Source: Isoetes taiwanensis (Eukaryota > Streptophyta > Lycopodiopsida > Isoetales > Isoetaceae). Taken from it: a DNA stretch of 64,000 bases. Numbering within the stretch: position 1 is the first letter of the stretch; each line of letters opens with the position of its first letter. The notes under the pieces were generated by a model. It was not told the origin of the DNA. It searched no databases and saw only the letters and a list, made by a program, of their open reading frames with translations. This document shows, piece after piece, positions 47,041 through 57,894 of this stretch. The DNA is taken from contig JAJEKV010000071.1 of assembly GCA_021234155.1 (NCBI GenBank), positions 4,336,483 to 4,400,482 of the forward strand, in the 5' to 3' direction. The translations under genes and the position numbers were made by a program.

Positions 47041-47843
47041 GTCTTAATCATCTTCAATTATAGCAGTAAAGCTCTTGAGATCAGGTTCTTTAGATTTTGA
47101 TTCATCATTTTTCTTCTTTCGACAATCTCTTACCCAATGGCCAGCTTTTGCACAATAGCGGCATTTTCCTGGTTTTCTTTCTGCCATATTGCTAGTGCCA
47201 TCATTTTGTTCTTCACTTTCTCCTTGTTTATCCTTTCCCTTAGCAAACATTGCCACAGAGGAAAGATCTTGCTTTCGCAATTTGCGCTCTTCTTCCAATA
47301 AAGAGGCAATAATCTGCTCAAAAGTAAGATGTTCTACAATCTGGAGAGTGGTTACAGCATTACCAAAAGAAGGTGGAAGACTTTGGAATAAGATTGCTTT
47401 CGCATCATCTTCCTCTTCTCTTCGTTGATCCCGGCTAGTTGATTCAGAATGGATCTTAACTCGTTTAGTTGTTCAGCAAGGCTTTCTCCTTCATCCATTC
47501 GAATTTCAAATAGTTTTCTCTTTATAAGTACCTTTGAATGCTTGATTTGCGCTCCAAAGATTTGATCAAGAGCATTCCAGATATCTCTTGCAGATTTGGA
47601 GAAATCCACATGGTGAATTTGCGTGTCTCCTAATCCCAATCCAATCATGACCATAGCTTTCTTATTCTTTAATTCCCATTTCACAAGCTCGGCAGCATCA
47701 CTTGGTTTCTTCTCAGAACCATCGACGACTCCGAATAAATCTTTCTCGATTAGATGGAACTTCATCTTGACTTGCCAAGTGTGGAAGTTTTCGCCGTTGA
47801 ATTTTTCGATCATATAATATTTACCTTTGGATAGAGTATCCAT
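47041..47843 (-). pseudogene. Copia-type gag (Retrotran_gag_2/UBN2 and zinc knuckle), one frameshift
   Basis: Starts at 47843: MDTLSKGKYYMIEKFNGENF, then the gag wording HTWQVKMKFHLIEKDLFGVV and SARDIWNALDQIFGAQIKHS, typical of Ty1/copia gag of the UBN2 type. Near 47415-47430 the frame shifts by one base, at NEEKRKMM versus EEEDDAKAILFQSLPPSFGN. The second part continues to KCRYCAKAGHWVRDCRKKK, a CX2CX4HX4C zinc knuckle for RNA packaging, and ends SFTAIIEDD. Apart from the shift the whole 260-residue protein is readable, so inactivation looks recent. No protease follows; only about 190 bp separate gag from the purine tract. Confidence 0.9.
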
Positions 47844-48178
47844 GGTTTCAATGATATTTTAATGGTTTATTAAACCAATAATTTTAGTAAAATATCAAAA
47901 AATGTTAACAAAACCTATAAATGGCATGAGAAATGCCACGTTTAAAGTTTTCGACCACAAAAGAAAGGGGAACAGCGGACGAAAAGGGAACAGCAGCGTT
48001 TCTTTGGTCGGTCGGCTGAAGATCAAGCGGAGCAAACCTCATGCAGACGCAATCAAGGCGCAATCAGAGGGTGATTTCCCTCCCAGGTTTAGGAGATTTC
48101 GGCTCTTTTACATTTCTTCTGATTTGATTTCTTCCTTTGTCGAATCTCCTTCTTGTATGCCCAAGATTTCAAGCCTAA

Positions 48179-48191
48179 GGCTCTGATACCA
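48179..48191 (-). promoter_or_regulatory. Primer-binding site (initiator tRNA-Met type)
   Basis: TGGTATCAGAGCC on the minus strand, immediately inside the 5' LTR: the standard plant copia primer site. Confidence 0.9.
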
Positions 48192-48392
48192 TGCCAAAAG
48201 ATATGAATAGCGGAAGCATATATTGATCTGAATGACTGAAATAGCCCCAGCCGTGGCTTATACATTTATAGGATGGATTATGAAGAGGTGTGTCTGACCA
48301 TAGAGATGTGTCTCTTGGAGAGATGACCATTAAGCCCAAAGGGCATGCCACATCATCGATCCACACCAAGAGGTGCAAGATCATCCTCAACA
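48192..48392 (-). repeat. 5' LTR of the gag-only element (201 bp)
   Basis: Intact LTR; TG...CA ends. No clear TATA box was identified, but transcription toward gag (leftward) is implied by the primer site and gag orientation. Confidence 0.88.
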
Positions 48393-48397
48393 CCATT

Positions 48398-49405
48398 TAG
48401 ATTGCCATGCAGAAGACAAATAGGGGACCTGGTAATAGTGGTGATCTGCGAAGCTGTAATTGTACACGCCGCCTTCTCCTCTGCCCGATCTTCACAACAT
48501 GAAGTCCGACATGGTGGAACGCCACTGCCAAAGCAACAAAAAGAAATCGTGAAAATAAACAAAAGTAGGTTTCCCAAATGCCCAAACAAAATAGATACTA
48601 CCCAATGCTCGGTTCTGCTCTTGATTGTTGATGCCTTTCTTTCTACACTCCTCTTAGAGAAAATGGCAGAACAAAACCAAATATGAGTCTGTGCGCCGAC
48701 CAGAAACCACAAAAGAAGATATGCAAAGCGATGGCAGTAGCACATCTCCAATGCTTCCACTCGATAGAAATCAATATCTTAGTATTGATTTTGAGAAACA
48801 CAGGAGGTTGCAAAAAGCTGTGAATCGAAGCCATGCCAAAAGCAAAGCCTAGAAGGAAGAATGCTCATGGCACGGGACGTCTTTTCGTATCCCCGTGTCC
48901 AAATTTCAGGCCTTATCTAATTTTCATGGCCATAGATTCATAAAACTATAAATCCGATGGTTTTGAGTATAGCCACATCAGATTTTGCTGATGTGGAAGA
49001 GACCTGGATAGACTAGAATTGCAAGTAAGGCCGTAGGCCAGGTAGGGCTGGTGTGCAAAAAAGAGAACAGAATGGAGAGAAGAATAAGAAGATATACAAA
49101 TAGAAGAAAAAGAATAGAGAGAGAATTCAAAAAAACACAAAAGTGTCATATATGGCATTGGGACAACTACTCGTATCCAAGACTTTTAACGATGCATAAT
49201 GGGATAGATAACTCCAGAACCCTACTGTGAACCCTAAATGGTGATCTTTTCCATCTGATCTCCAATCACGACCTACTCTTTGGAACAACCCATAAACAGT
49301 GTCAGTGCCAAAATTGCACATAAATAAGTTCCCGCCTACTATTTTGCTTATGATATGCCCCATCACAACAGAGATATTTCATTTGTATTCATCCAAAGGT
49401 TTGTC
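48398..49405. other. Nothing recognised
   Basis: Several overlapping frames on the minus strand (48353-48834) have no recognisable motif. Confidence 0.35.
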
Positions 49406-49951
49406 TTATATGTATTGTATGCCGCACGTATAGTAAAAAAATGTAGGTTTTTGTGATGGATGGGGGATTGGGTACTCGAATCTCAGATCTCCTGCAATTT
49501 TAAATGCTAGAGAACTTTGCTTTGGGTTTATTCTCAAAAATACATACTGCCCTTTAGCAAACTCTAGAGGCTTATGTTGCTTATCTGCATATTGCTTTTG
49601 GTGATTCTGAGCGACTGCTATGTTCTGGCACAATCTCCTCAATTCAGGATTTATGTCTTCGACCACCTCATTGGCCATTTTTTCACATTACATACATGAT
49701 CTCGCCAATTGAGAGGACATCGATATATGTGCCATACCTTGCCTCAAAAGGACTCATCTTTATGGATTCTTGAAAGTATTATTATAGGCAAATTCTGCTA
49801 AATGCAGATATGAATCCCGTGCTTTTGGTTGGCTTGGCACATACATTCGCAGCATGTCCTCAAGAATCTGATTAACCTGCTCAACTTGTCCATCTGTTTG
49901 GGGATGATAAGTTGTACTCGTATGCAACATTGTTCCCACATTGCAGAACAA
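49406..49951 (-). pseudogene. Ty3/gypsy integrase fragment
   Basis: From high to low coordinates: MLHTSTTYHPQTDGQVEQVN and QILEDMLRMYV...FAYNNTF (the end of the integrase catalytic core, with the HPQTDGQ signature), then a frame change to SIKMSPFEARYGTYIDV, then a stop. After that comes QNHQKQYADKQHKPLEFAKGQYVFLRINPKQSS, the post-core segment leading to the C-terminal integrase domain. The catalytic Asp and first His/Cys zinc motif are absent, and at least one frameshift and two stops interrupt it. Upstream the match fades near 49990. It does not join the plus-strand gypsy 3' end at 50340. Confidence 0.88.
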
Positions 49952-50339
49952 TCCTTACTAAAAATGAATCATAAACTTTGAGTCTTAATTTGAAGTAATT
50001 GTACAAGGCATACTCTGCATCCTAGAAATCTCTCCTTCACAAACAACTTTGAGATGTCCATTGCAGTAGTTGTAGTTTGGATTGGTGGGAAGAGCTTATA
50101 TCATTTAGGACTTGGATGATGATGCAATTGTGTTTGACAAGGTACTCCTAAAGGACAAATTTTTATTTCTTTGGTAGTATATTGATTTGAGGATTATGAT
50201 GTGAGAGAGAACGGTGAGAGTAGTGAATGTAATTGTCATATTGGACTGAAGCAGTGAAAACAATTATGTGCTAAAAAGATTACGTGATCCTGGAATGCTC
50301 TTGCACATGATATATACTATGGCTTCGAGATGTGATAAG

Positions 50340-51000
50340 CAGACATTGATGCTTATAGATCATGAGGTTCTAGTTCTATAATGGACTGCAAAAATGATCT
50401 ATTGAATTGGAATCGACTCATGAGGACATGGGTTAAATTTTAGAAGGGGAGAATGTGACAGTCCTGGTACCTTAGCCATATTATGCGTTATATATTTTGG
50501 GGTATTGTACCAATAATGCATACTTAGTATGTGTTAAAATTATAAAAATATCAGTATAAAAGCAAAGGGCATTTATTTTTGTGAGGGTTTCTGGAAGGAG
50601 CTAGCAGGAATAATTTCTGGGCAGTTTTGCTGGCTGAACTTTGGAGCATCATATCTCAGCGATCAAAGACCATTTTCAGATGATTTTCACTTTCTTGAAA
50701 AGGCTTTTGAATGAGGTTTCCGGATTGGGTCTGATGAGACCAAAATTCGTCCATGTCACAGAAGTGTGGCGATGGGTCAAAATTGACTGTACTGTGTATC
50801 TTTTTGTATAAGTGATTCCTGGAGCTAGGAGCTGAAAAAAGGGATTTATTTTGGAAGAAAAACAGCTATAAGGTGGCAAGGAACCATTCTTGAAGCTGTT
50901 CTCAGGTGGGTGGCCAAGGAACCATTCTTGAAGCTGTTCTTAGATGGGTGGTTAAGTCTCACACCAGGGGTTTGCTGTTGAATTGCCTGAGTGATGCTCT
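50340..51000 (+). mobile_element. Degenerate gypsy 3' end, purine tract and LTR start
   Basis: The stretch just before 50440 reads as a decayed gypsy polyprotein tail, with wording such as ELESTHED and LEGEN in shifting frames. It is followed by the purine tract AGAAGGGGAGAA and TGTGACAGTCCTGGTACC, a typical gypsy LTR start near 50455. Within the LTR-like part are a TATA box (GTATAAAAGCAAAGGGC, about 50551) and a tandem duplication of about 45 bp at 50878-50950 (AAGGAACCATTCTTGAAGCT twice). The LTR's end and a second LTR were not found. Orientation is opposite to the neighbouring integrase fragment, so these are two different insertions. Confidence 0.5.
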
Positions 51001-52003
51001 TGGTTTGTATTGGAAGGCTTTTGGATTAAGTTACTTGATATTGATGTTGATTACTTGAACAATCAATGGTGCATAAGAAAATGAACCATGTTGGATGTTA
51101 ATAAACAGAATAGATGCATCTTGGCACATCGAATTAGCAAAGACAAATTAAAGCAAAGTCATGTGGGATGGTACTTCTCTACGGGGAGAAAGGTTTTGAA
51201 AAGCTTATGAGCCAAGAATATGACTATAGCGTGGAGCCATTATGGGTCTAGTAAAGTTATAAGACATGAAATGAAATGAAATGGATTAACTAACGAGGCA
51301 TAGCTAGTGTATTCAGCTGCCACATTAAGATAAGATATTACATTCCTTATGAGAGGAATGATTCTATAAGGACATTGCAAGTGATGATGGGCATAGCTCT
51401 ATAGAGATATTGGGTGTGAAGATTTGTCATGTAAAGTGATAACTAGTGCATTAGACATAATAGATCCTAGGATGAGCTTTCCTTATGAGGAAAATGCAGA
51501 AATTGCTATAAAATCCTTATGAAGTATCAAACTAGACATGTAAATATATAAATGATACATCCTGATACTTTTAGTGCCTTGTACGTAAGAATCACATAGA
51601 TATAGTGACAGTTAATGTCACGGTTTCCTTTAAGCAAAACTTTTAGGTAGGTAACTTTAGAACACCTGGCGAATCTGAATGTTGAACGTTAGCAACTAAT
51701 GGCAAAATTCTTTTTTCTTGGACATTTATTAAAGGCGAATGTTTTACCTAGGACATCAAAATATAGAGAGAGAGGAAAGGTGGCTTATGTCTCCAATTTG
51801 TTACACTCAAAATTGAGTAAAAAACAATGCAACAGTAGTTGCTCGCAATATTTTGTTGCTTTTAAATTTCAAAACTCCCTTGAATCAATTTAATGATCCA
51901 ATTTATATATTATGTGCCATTCTGTGGTTGTTGCTAGAAGAGAAAAAATTCTTTTAGCAAGGTCATGTCCAAACTATTTTATGACGATAGTATATATACT
52001 AGT
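51001..52003. other. Nothing recognised
   Basis: AT-rich, perhaps the rest of the LTR or internal gypsy DNA. No coding content. Confidence 0.35.
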
Positions 52004-52456
52004 ACTAGAAGCTATATGTAAACTAGTAACAGAAAGGAGATTTAAAATGTTAGTGGAAAATGTTATAATATTTTAACTCAGAGTGAAATCTGCATTTAAA
52101 TTAGTTAATCGCAGATGTCATATTCTTGGAGCTGCACTGTCATGCTTAGAAGCCCTTTGTCCAGCAGGTTCATTGTTGTGGCAGATTTACAAATGACATG
52201 CTTATAGCAGCTAGTCCTTGCAAGAAGAAGTGTAACACTAGAAGCTATATGAAAACTAGTAACAGAATTAGTGGAAAATATAATATTTTAATTTAGAGTG
52301 AAATATGCATTTAAATTAGTAAATCACAGATGTCATATTTCTTGAAGCTACAAAACTCCCCAATGCTTAGAAGCCCTTTGTCCAACAGGTTCGTTGTTGT
52401 GGCAGATTTACAAATGACATGCTTATAACAGCCACTCCTTGTAAAAAGAAGTGTAG
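52004..52456. repeat. 233-bp tandem duplication
   Basis: Two direct copies (52004-52236 and 52237-52456) start ACTAGAAGCTATATG and share GTCATATT, TGCTTAGAAGCCCTTTGTCC and GTTGTGGCAGATTTACAAAT. Several small indels separate them. No coding content. Confidence 0.8.
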
Positions 52457-52990
52457 AGACACTTAAGTATCTACAAGAATCAACGTAGTACAGCTGGAGT
52501 TGCTAATTGTCTTTAAATTATCTGCATAAATTCGTGATGCATTAGCAAAAATATGTAGCACAAACTTTGAAAACACTAAAATTTATCAAATTAAGCTAAC
52601 GACGCATATGTAGACTCGAAAGAATTGATGAACAACAAATGATTGATGAAGAAAAGTGGTTTGTGAATCCATATTTTGACTCCCACGTCTTTCAATTCAG
52701 AGAACCTGCTATATATCATAATGCAGCTAAAAAGTCAATAAATGCCAAAAGACGGCTTCAGTAGATTTAAACCTGCGAAACAAGTTTTCAAAAATTATTT
52801 TTCCACATCCAAAATCCTGTGTATCATAAAACTAGGTCTTGTGCCCAAAAGAAAGACCACGCCACAGTATTTTGAGCTGCGGACAAGATAAGTCCATTAA
52901 AAGAAAAGATGCCCAAAATAAAAACCCAAGCAAGAGGCGAATCAACCTTGACTATCGAGATCTATATCAAGATCCAGGCGAATAGTCGAA

Positions 52991-54578
52991 ATCCCGCCAT
53001 CCTCTTTAGACTGGATGCTCTAGCACTGAAGCTTGAGCACTATCTTTGAAGCATCTTGGTCGCATTTTCAAGTACTATTATGCTTGAGAATGCCACTCAA
53101 TTACTGAAAATTGAGTGACATTTTGGTACTGATGCCAAAATATTTTGATACCATCCAGTCTCAAATACCACCATGTTTGAGTGTAATGCTTCATCAGGTA
53201 TTGATATGCCTGATTTATATTCTATTTGGATGCTGTCATATAGACCAGGAGCCATGCAACTTCCGTATAATTTCAGTGATTCAGGTTATCTGTGTGTTGT
53301 CCGAAATAAGATTCATTTTGGAAGACTTTTGCTCTTTGGATCATCTTGTAAACCTTGGTTTCGATGTGGAGAGATTTTTTATGCCTAATGTTTATTCTAG
53401 AATGGGACTCGCATGAAACCAATAAACCGCCCGACTTAGACTTGCTTCTCATTCATCTCAGCAGATTTTCTACAATGGTGGATAGTGGGTAGCCGCACAC
53501 ATGCGAACTACCCATAAAAAATAAAGGGAAAATCCAATTATATCATTTGGACCCCAACAAAATACAATGCTAAGTGAGATCTGGCTAGTGTACCGCCGAA
53601 AGCTTATCACCGGGATTAAAAACCCCGCCCTTTCGGGTTTTGGAAAACCCTAGTGATAAGCCTTCGCAAGGGCTTGGACAAACGTAAGGCATAAAAATCG
53701 CTCCCAAACCCCACGAATAGAAAAGTCGAAACAGATGCCTTTCGCTAACTGCACCCGCACATCACCAACAAAACAACAAGACAAAACAAACCTCGAGTGG
53801 AGGGGTTGATTATCGCGTGTCACGCCGATAAAAATACAATAACAAAGAAGGGGGGAGGGTGGGTTCAAAGAGAATAAGATATGGCGAGAGAAGAGGAAGG
53901 CGCCGATGAGAAGTCCAGCGAAACGCCTAAAATAGCGAACTCCCAGCGTAACGGGCATACGCCCGCATGCATGCAAAACATGCATGCTTTCGTCCCATTC
54001 TAGAATAAGCGTCCGATGTCTCCGGATCGATGGGATTCTAGAATGGGACTGCATGATGAAACCAACAAACCGCCGAATACCAAAGGACTTCCTTAACAAC
54101 TAGGATCGAGGGACGAAGGTCCGCAGGATGAAGGCTAAAAGGCGAAAGGGCAAAGACGAAAAGAAACGCCAAATTGGCCAAACCCGGCGGGAAGAAGCCC
54201 TCCCCGCACGAAACAATTCAAATAGAATAAGGTGCTGGCGAGAGAAGCGGAGGAAGCGCCGATGAGAAGTCGAGCGTAAAAGCGCCTAAAATAGCGAACT
54301 CCCAACGGAAGCGGGCATGCGTACCGCATGCATGCAAAACATGCATGCTCGTCCCATTCTAGAATGGCGATCCGATGTCTCAGATCGATGGGATTATCAG
54401 CTATCAGAGCAGAGCAGAAAATAAGTTTCTACACATAAGAGAATGAAGATGTTGAGTACGCTCCCTGTAGTAATTCTCTTATTGCGCTGAAGCATTGTAC
54501 TTTCTTTATATATAAATACAAAAAAAATTTCGTTCTCTCCAAAAAAAAAAAAAAAAAAAATCCCGCCGTCCTCTTTAG
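52991..54578 (+). mobile_element. 1.55-kb poly-A-tailed retroposed insertion with 19-bp target duplication
   Basis: The same 19-mer ATCCCGCC(A/G)TCCTCTTTAG stands at 52991-53009 and again at 54560-54578, right after an uninterrupted A20 run (54541-54560). A long direct repeat directly after an A-tail is the mark of LINE-machinery retroposition. The inserted unit 53010-54559 has a 5' part with a 71-residue frame (53173-53388, MFECNASSGIDMPDLYSIWM...) of unknown identity, and a 3' part that is family B repeat (53390-54400). AAATACAAAAAAAATTTCG lies shortly before the tail. No RT is encoded, so it was moved in trans. Confidence 0.7.
53390..54400 (+). repeat. Family B repeat, copy B1 (dimeric)
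   Basis: Head segment (ACTCGCATGAAACCAATAAACC...TGGTGGATAGTGGGTAG) is shared with B2. A region with GCTTATCAC...GTGATAAGC as a 9-bp inverted pair (about 53602-53662) follows. Two related sub-units come next, each ending in CATGCATGC clusters and CCCATTCTAGAAT, with GATCGATGGGAT after an inverted GATCCGA/CGGATC core (54011 and 54369, 358 bp apart). Confidence 0.7.
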
Positions 54579-56180
54579 GGCAATCTCGAGCTGGGCGGGA
54601 GCATATGCCATTGAAACGTGAGTGAAAAGAAAAATATGGCTTTCATATTGAACCTACTCAAGGTTTGTATCCATTTTTTCTTAAATCCTTAAATATAGCA
54701 TATTAGCGAATATTCGCTCCTTAAAGGAAGTGATACTACATGGATAAGTTGATATATATAGTCCCTTAGATCTTGTGCCTGAATATTTCATGAAAGTTAT
54801 ACCTTTGCATTTGAAATACATATTCATGCTAGTATCACATGTGCTTGTATGATTATTGCATGATGATGTTATGAGCTAGCATTTAAGATTTGATGATCAT
54901 AATATGTAATTGCATGATTACGCACATGGATATGCTAGTTCTGGCTATGTCACGGATATGCTATAGTATCATGGAACTGATGATGACTCTGACATATGGA
55001 GCACATGCTAATGGTCCATGAGTGCAGATTCTCCGGGGTCGGGATCCATTTGCAGTGGCTTGGACTTATGGTTGTTCTTGTTCTTGACATCAGGCATTGT
55101 CACCCCAGCGAGGGTGCTTCGTCGTGCTACATGGCTTGCAACTGGTCCCCTCGCGTTGTACACAGGCTAGGAGGGTGTGTACACATGAGGCTTACCCTGC
55201 CCATATTTGCTGCAGGGCGTAATCAGCCCGGATGGCCTGCATAGAACTGGAGTTGCACTGCATGCTTATGGTTATCTCATGGTTTTCACGGGTATTTTAT
55301 AGTTGCTCATTATTACCTCATGGTTCACATGATCTGGTTGTGACATATAGAGGTATCATATTTAGATGCATTCGTAATGCTTTGGTGTTATATTCTCACG
55401 ATGCAATCTGTGTCTCTCTGCTGAGCATATATTTGATGTGAAGTGATGGAGCAATTGCACGAATCACCTATAGTGCAATTGTATCAAGTTGTTTTTTATA
55501 AAATTTTGCTCATTTTACGACTTTTAGGGGGAAAAAAAAGTATAAAACTTCGAGCACAGATATAAAAAGTGCTATTTTTGAAAAACATCGATGTAATTTT
55601 AACGGAACAAGAAAATAAAATTGCATATTACAAAATAAAAGTACAAAATTTCAAGTGAAGATAAAAGTAATTTATTAAATAAGGTAGTTAAGAAATAATA
55701 TATTTATAAAATTTTGCAACAACATTTTTAGATGTCCTTATAAGAAGAGGATATTTCTTATCATCAGTATTTTCAGCTTCCCTGTCCAAATTAAATGGAC
55801 CATCATAATTTCCAGGTTCGCCTTCTATTCGGATGAGCAAATTTTTTATAGCTAAATACAATATCCTAAATATCTTATCTTGTATTTTCTTAGGTATTTG
55901 TCTATTCGGATATAGCACACAAATTTTGATTTAAGATATTTGCCTATGCGCGTATAGCATAGCAATTTTCTTTTGAGGCACATGTATTTTCTAGCTTAAT
56001 AATTAGTATCAACATGTTATTGAAAGTTATCAAAAAAACCCAAATCGGGCAAAAATTGGGCTCAAATGCAAAATTGTCATAGGTGAAAAAAAAATATTTG
56101 GTTTTGCCTCTACGGGTATAGGATCACCAACAAGTGTTGTTTCCTTCTTATGTTGACTTCTTACACTTAATGGCATACAC
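54579..56180. other. No gene recognised; LTR-like GC-richer block
   Basis: 54990-55260 is GC-richer, with phrases such as TGTGTACACATGAGGCTTACCC that resemble parts of gypsy LTRs. No boundary could be placed. 55490-56030 is AT-rich without features. Confidence 0.25.
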
Positions 56181-56470
56181 ACATTTCTCAAATTAGGGCT
56201 CACATGAAACAGACAAAAGCTCCTAGCTAGGCTTTTCAATCATCTCAGCAGTTTTTTCTACAATGGTATAGAGTGGGTAGCTGCACATCGCAAGCTACCC
56301 AAAAAATGAAAAACATAGGGAATATCTAGTTATAACACGAAGACCCCCAAAAAAATTGTTTGTTGCAGATGTTGCTAGTGTACCTACCGAGAGCTTATCG
56401 CCGAGATTAAAAAACCCCGCCTTGGGTTTACGAGGAAAAATCCTAGTGATAATATTTCTGCAAGAAAAAA
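56181..56470 (+). repeat. Family B repeat, copy B2 (head segment only)
   Basis: Runs from CTCAAATTAGGGCTCACATGA through CATCTCAGCAG, TGGTATAGAGTGGGTAGC and GAGCTTATCGCCGAGATTAA to CCTAGTGATAA. Homologous to 53390-53660 of B1. The two CATGCATG sub-units are absent. Confidence 0.6.
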
Positions 56471-57495
56471 GGGTATTTTTGTAACATATGATTGTTGAAG
56501 GTTTTATGATGTATTCGTATGAGAATACGTAGAGTGCTGATGCTGGACTGGTGGATTCAAAATAGAAACATTATTCCTTCATGGTTTTTATTCTAGGCTT
56601 TTTCGACGCTGTGCTATGGATTGTGCTCAGATTTGTTCTATTCTGGGCATGTGCACAGGTGTTGGAAGCGGATGGCTGTGGGAAGCCATGGCTCCAGAGC
56701 TTCCGGTTTTCTGCTGCATGTTTTGCATTTGGAAGGCCTTTGGTAAGGGCGGCCAGGCTTTAGCGATGCTCCACAGGGCATGCCATTAGCAGGATCAGCG
56801 AGGAAGGGGCTGTATCTTCTTCTTCTGTAGAGTGTTTCAAAGAAAGGATATAAATAAAGAATAGAATTTTCTCTGTTTAACTAAAATTTTACATTGAGGC
56901 CCGCTTCTAGCGCCTGCCCAAGCCCAAGTCTAGGAAAAGTGCGCTTGGAGATCTTTAAAACATCTTAAGTGGAAGGAAATCATGCTCCGTGCTTCAGATG
57001 CAAGAACTGTAATGAGTCCTTCACAGACATTTTGAAGTAGGCTATTAGCATCAATATAGAAAGCCCGCTAGTTGGTGGGAGGCTCAATTTCGTGAGCCAA
57101 TTTGTTTAGAAGCATCAAATAAGTGCTCTCTTTGTGCTTAATGCAGCCCATGGTCGTGACAGAATACATTGATCTGATGCCGCTCTACTGGATTCAAAGT
57201 TTGCCTGATGAATTGTACGTAAAGCGTATGTCCTTCATAGCATTCGATCTTGATATATGCAATAAGAACGACATGGCCTGCAAATCATTCGATGAATGCT
57301 CGCTCTGATTACAAACACCGCAGGAGGTACGACCAAGACATTTCCCAGTAAGTTCCTTCGACCAGCAGTATTATTTTCTGATTCAAGTATTTTGTGGCAG
57401 AGGGCATGTCATAGCTTCTTAGAATTCGAGACATCAGCCTGTATACCCATCTCTAAATATGGTACAAATGGTTCCTCTTTCTACTGCTTTACATA
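56471..57495. other. No supported gene
   Basis: Short plus-strand frames (56581, 57123, 57296) carry no recognisable motif. They may be diverged upstream parts of the PPR relic. Confidence 0.3.
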
Positions 57496-57645
57496 GGGTA
57501 CAGAAGGTTGTGATAAAACAAAGGCATTGTTTCAGGGAAAAAGGGATTCATGCCCAGATTTTGAATGATGGGTTTGGTCTAGATGTCCGTTTGGGAAATT
57601 ACTTCGTGGACATGTATTTGGAATGCTGCTGCTATGTTTGAGCTG
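57496..57645 (+). pseudogene. Pentatricopeptide-repeat (PPR) protein fragment
   Basis: Reads KGIHAQILNDGFGLDVRLGN then YFVDMYLECC. This is the GKxIHAQIxxxGxxxDVxLGNALVDMYxKCG wording of plant PLS-class PPR proteins, which bind organellar RNA. Just before it, KALFQGK is readable in another frame across GGAAAAAGGG, so a one-base shift breaks the typical ALxQGKxIHA join. A stop follows soon after (CCCYV*). Only about one repeat is left, so this is a relic and not a functional gene. Confidence 0.6.
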
Positions 57646-57894
57646 TGGGCATTGGATTGGAACTGGGGTTCGATTCCTCAGGCTCGTCTCATCTTTGGAT
57701 GCTACTGCTGTGTTTGGGTTATGCCTTGCCGTAGACTATGTATTCATGTAGTATTGTATTGTATGGGCACCAATGTGCCTAAATACTGTTTTAACCCATG
57801 GTGTTAGACACCCCTTTAAAAGCGAGTCAGTTTGACCCCACGAAGACCTCAAATGGGCGTGCAAGATGTATGTAGAGGGAATATCCTGTGAATT

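Larger units (their letters stand above)
46091..48397 (-). mobile_element. Short gag-only LTR retrotransposon (TR-GAG-like) with nested insertion and CCATT target duplication
   Basis: The element spans 46096-48392 and is flanked by CCATT at 46091-46095 and 48393-48397. It is transcribed on the minus strand. The 5' LTR is 48192-48392 (201 bp, TGTTGAGG...TTTTGGCA). The 3' LTR is 46096-46850, interrupted by a 554-bp insertion. Apart from that the LTRs differ at only about 4 sites. Directly inside the 5' LTR lies TGGTATCAGAGCC, the usual copia primer site for initiator tRNA-Met; a purine tract (CATGGGAGGG) precedes the 3' LTR. The internal region is only about 1.34 kb and holds gag alone. Protease, integrase, RT and RNase H are absent, so it would depend on a partner copia element. 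Confidence 0.9.
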
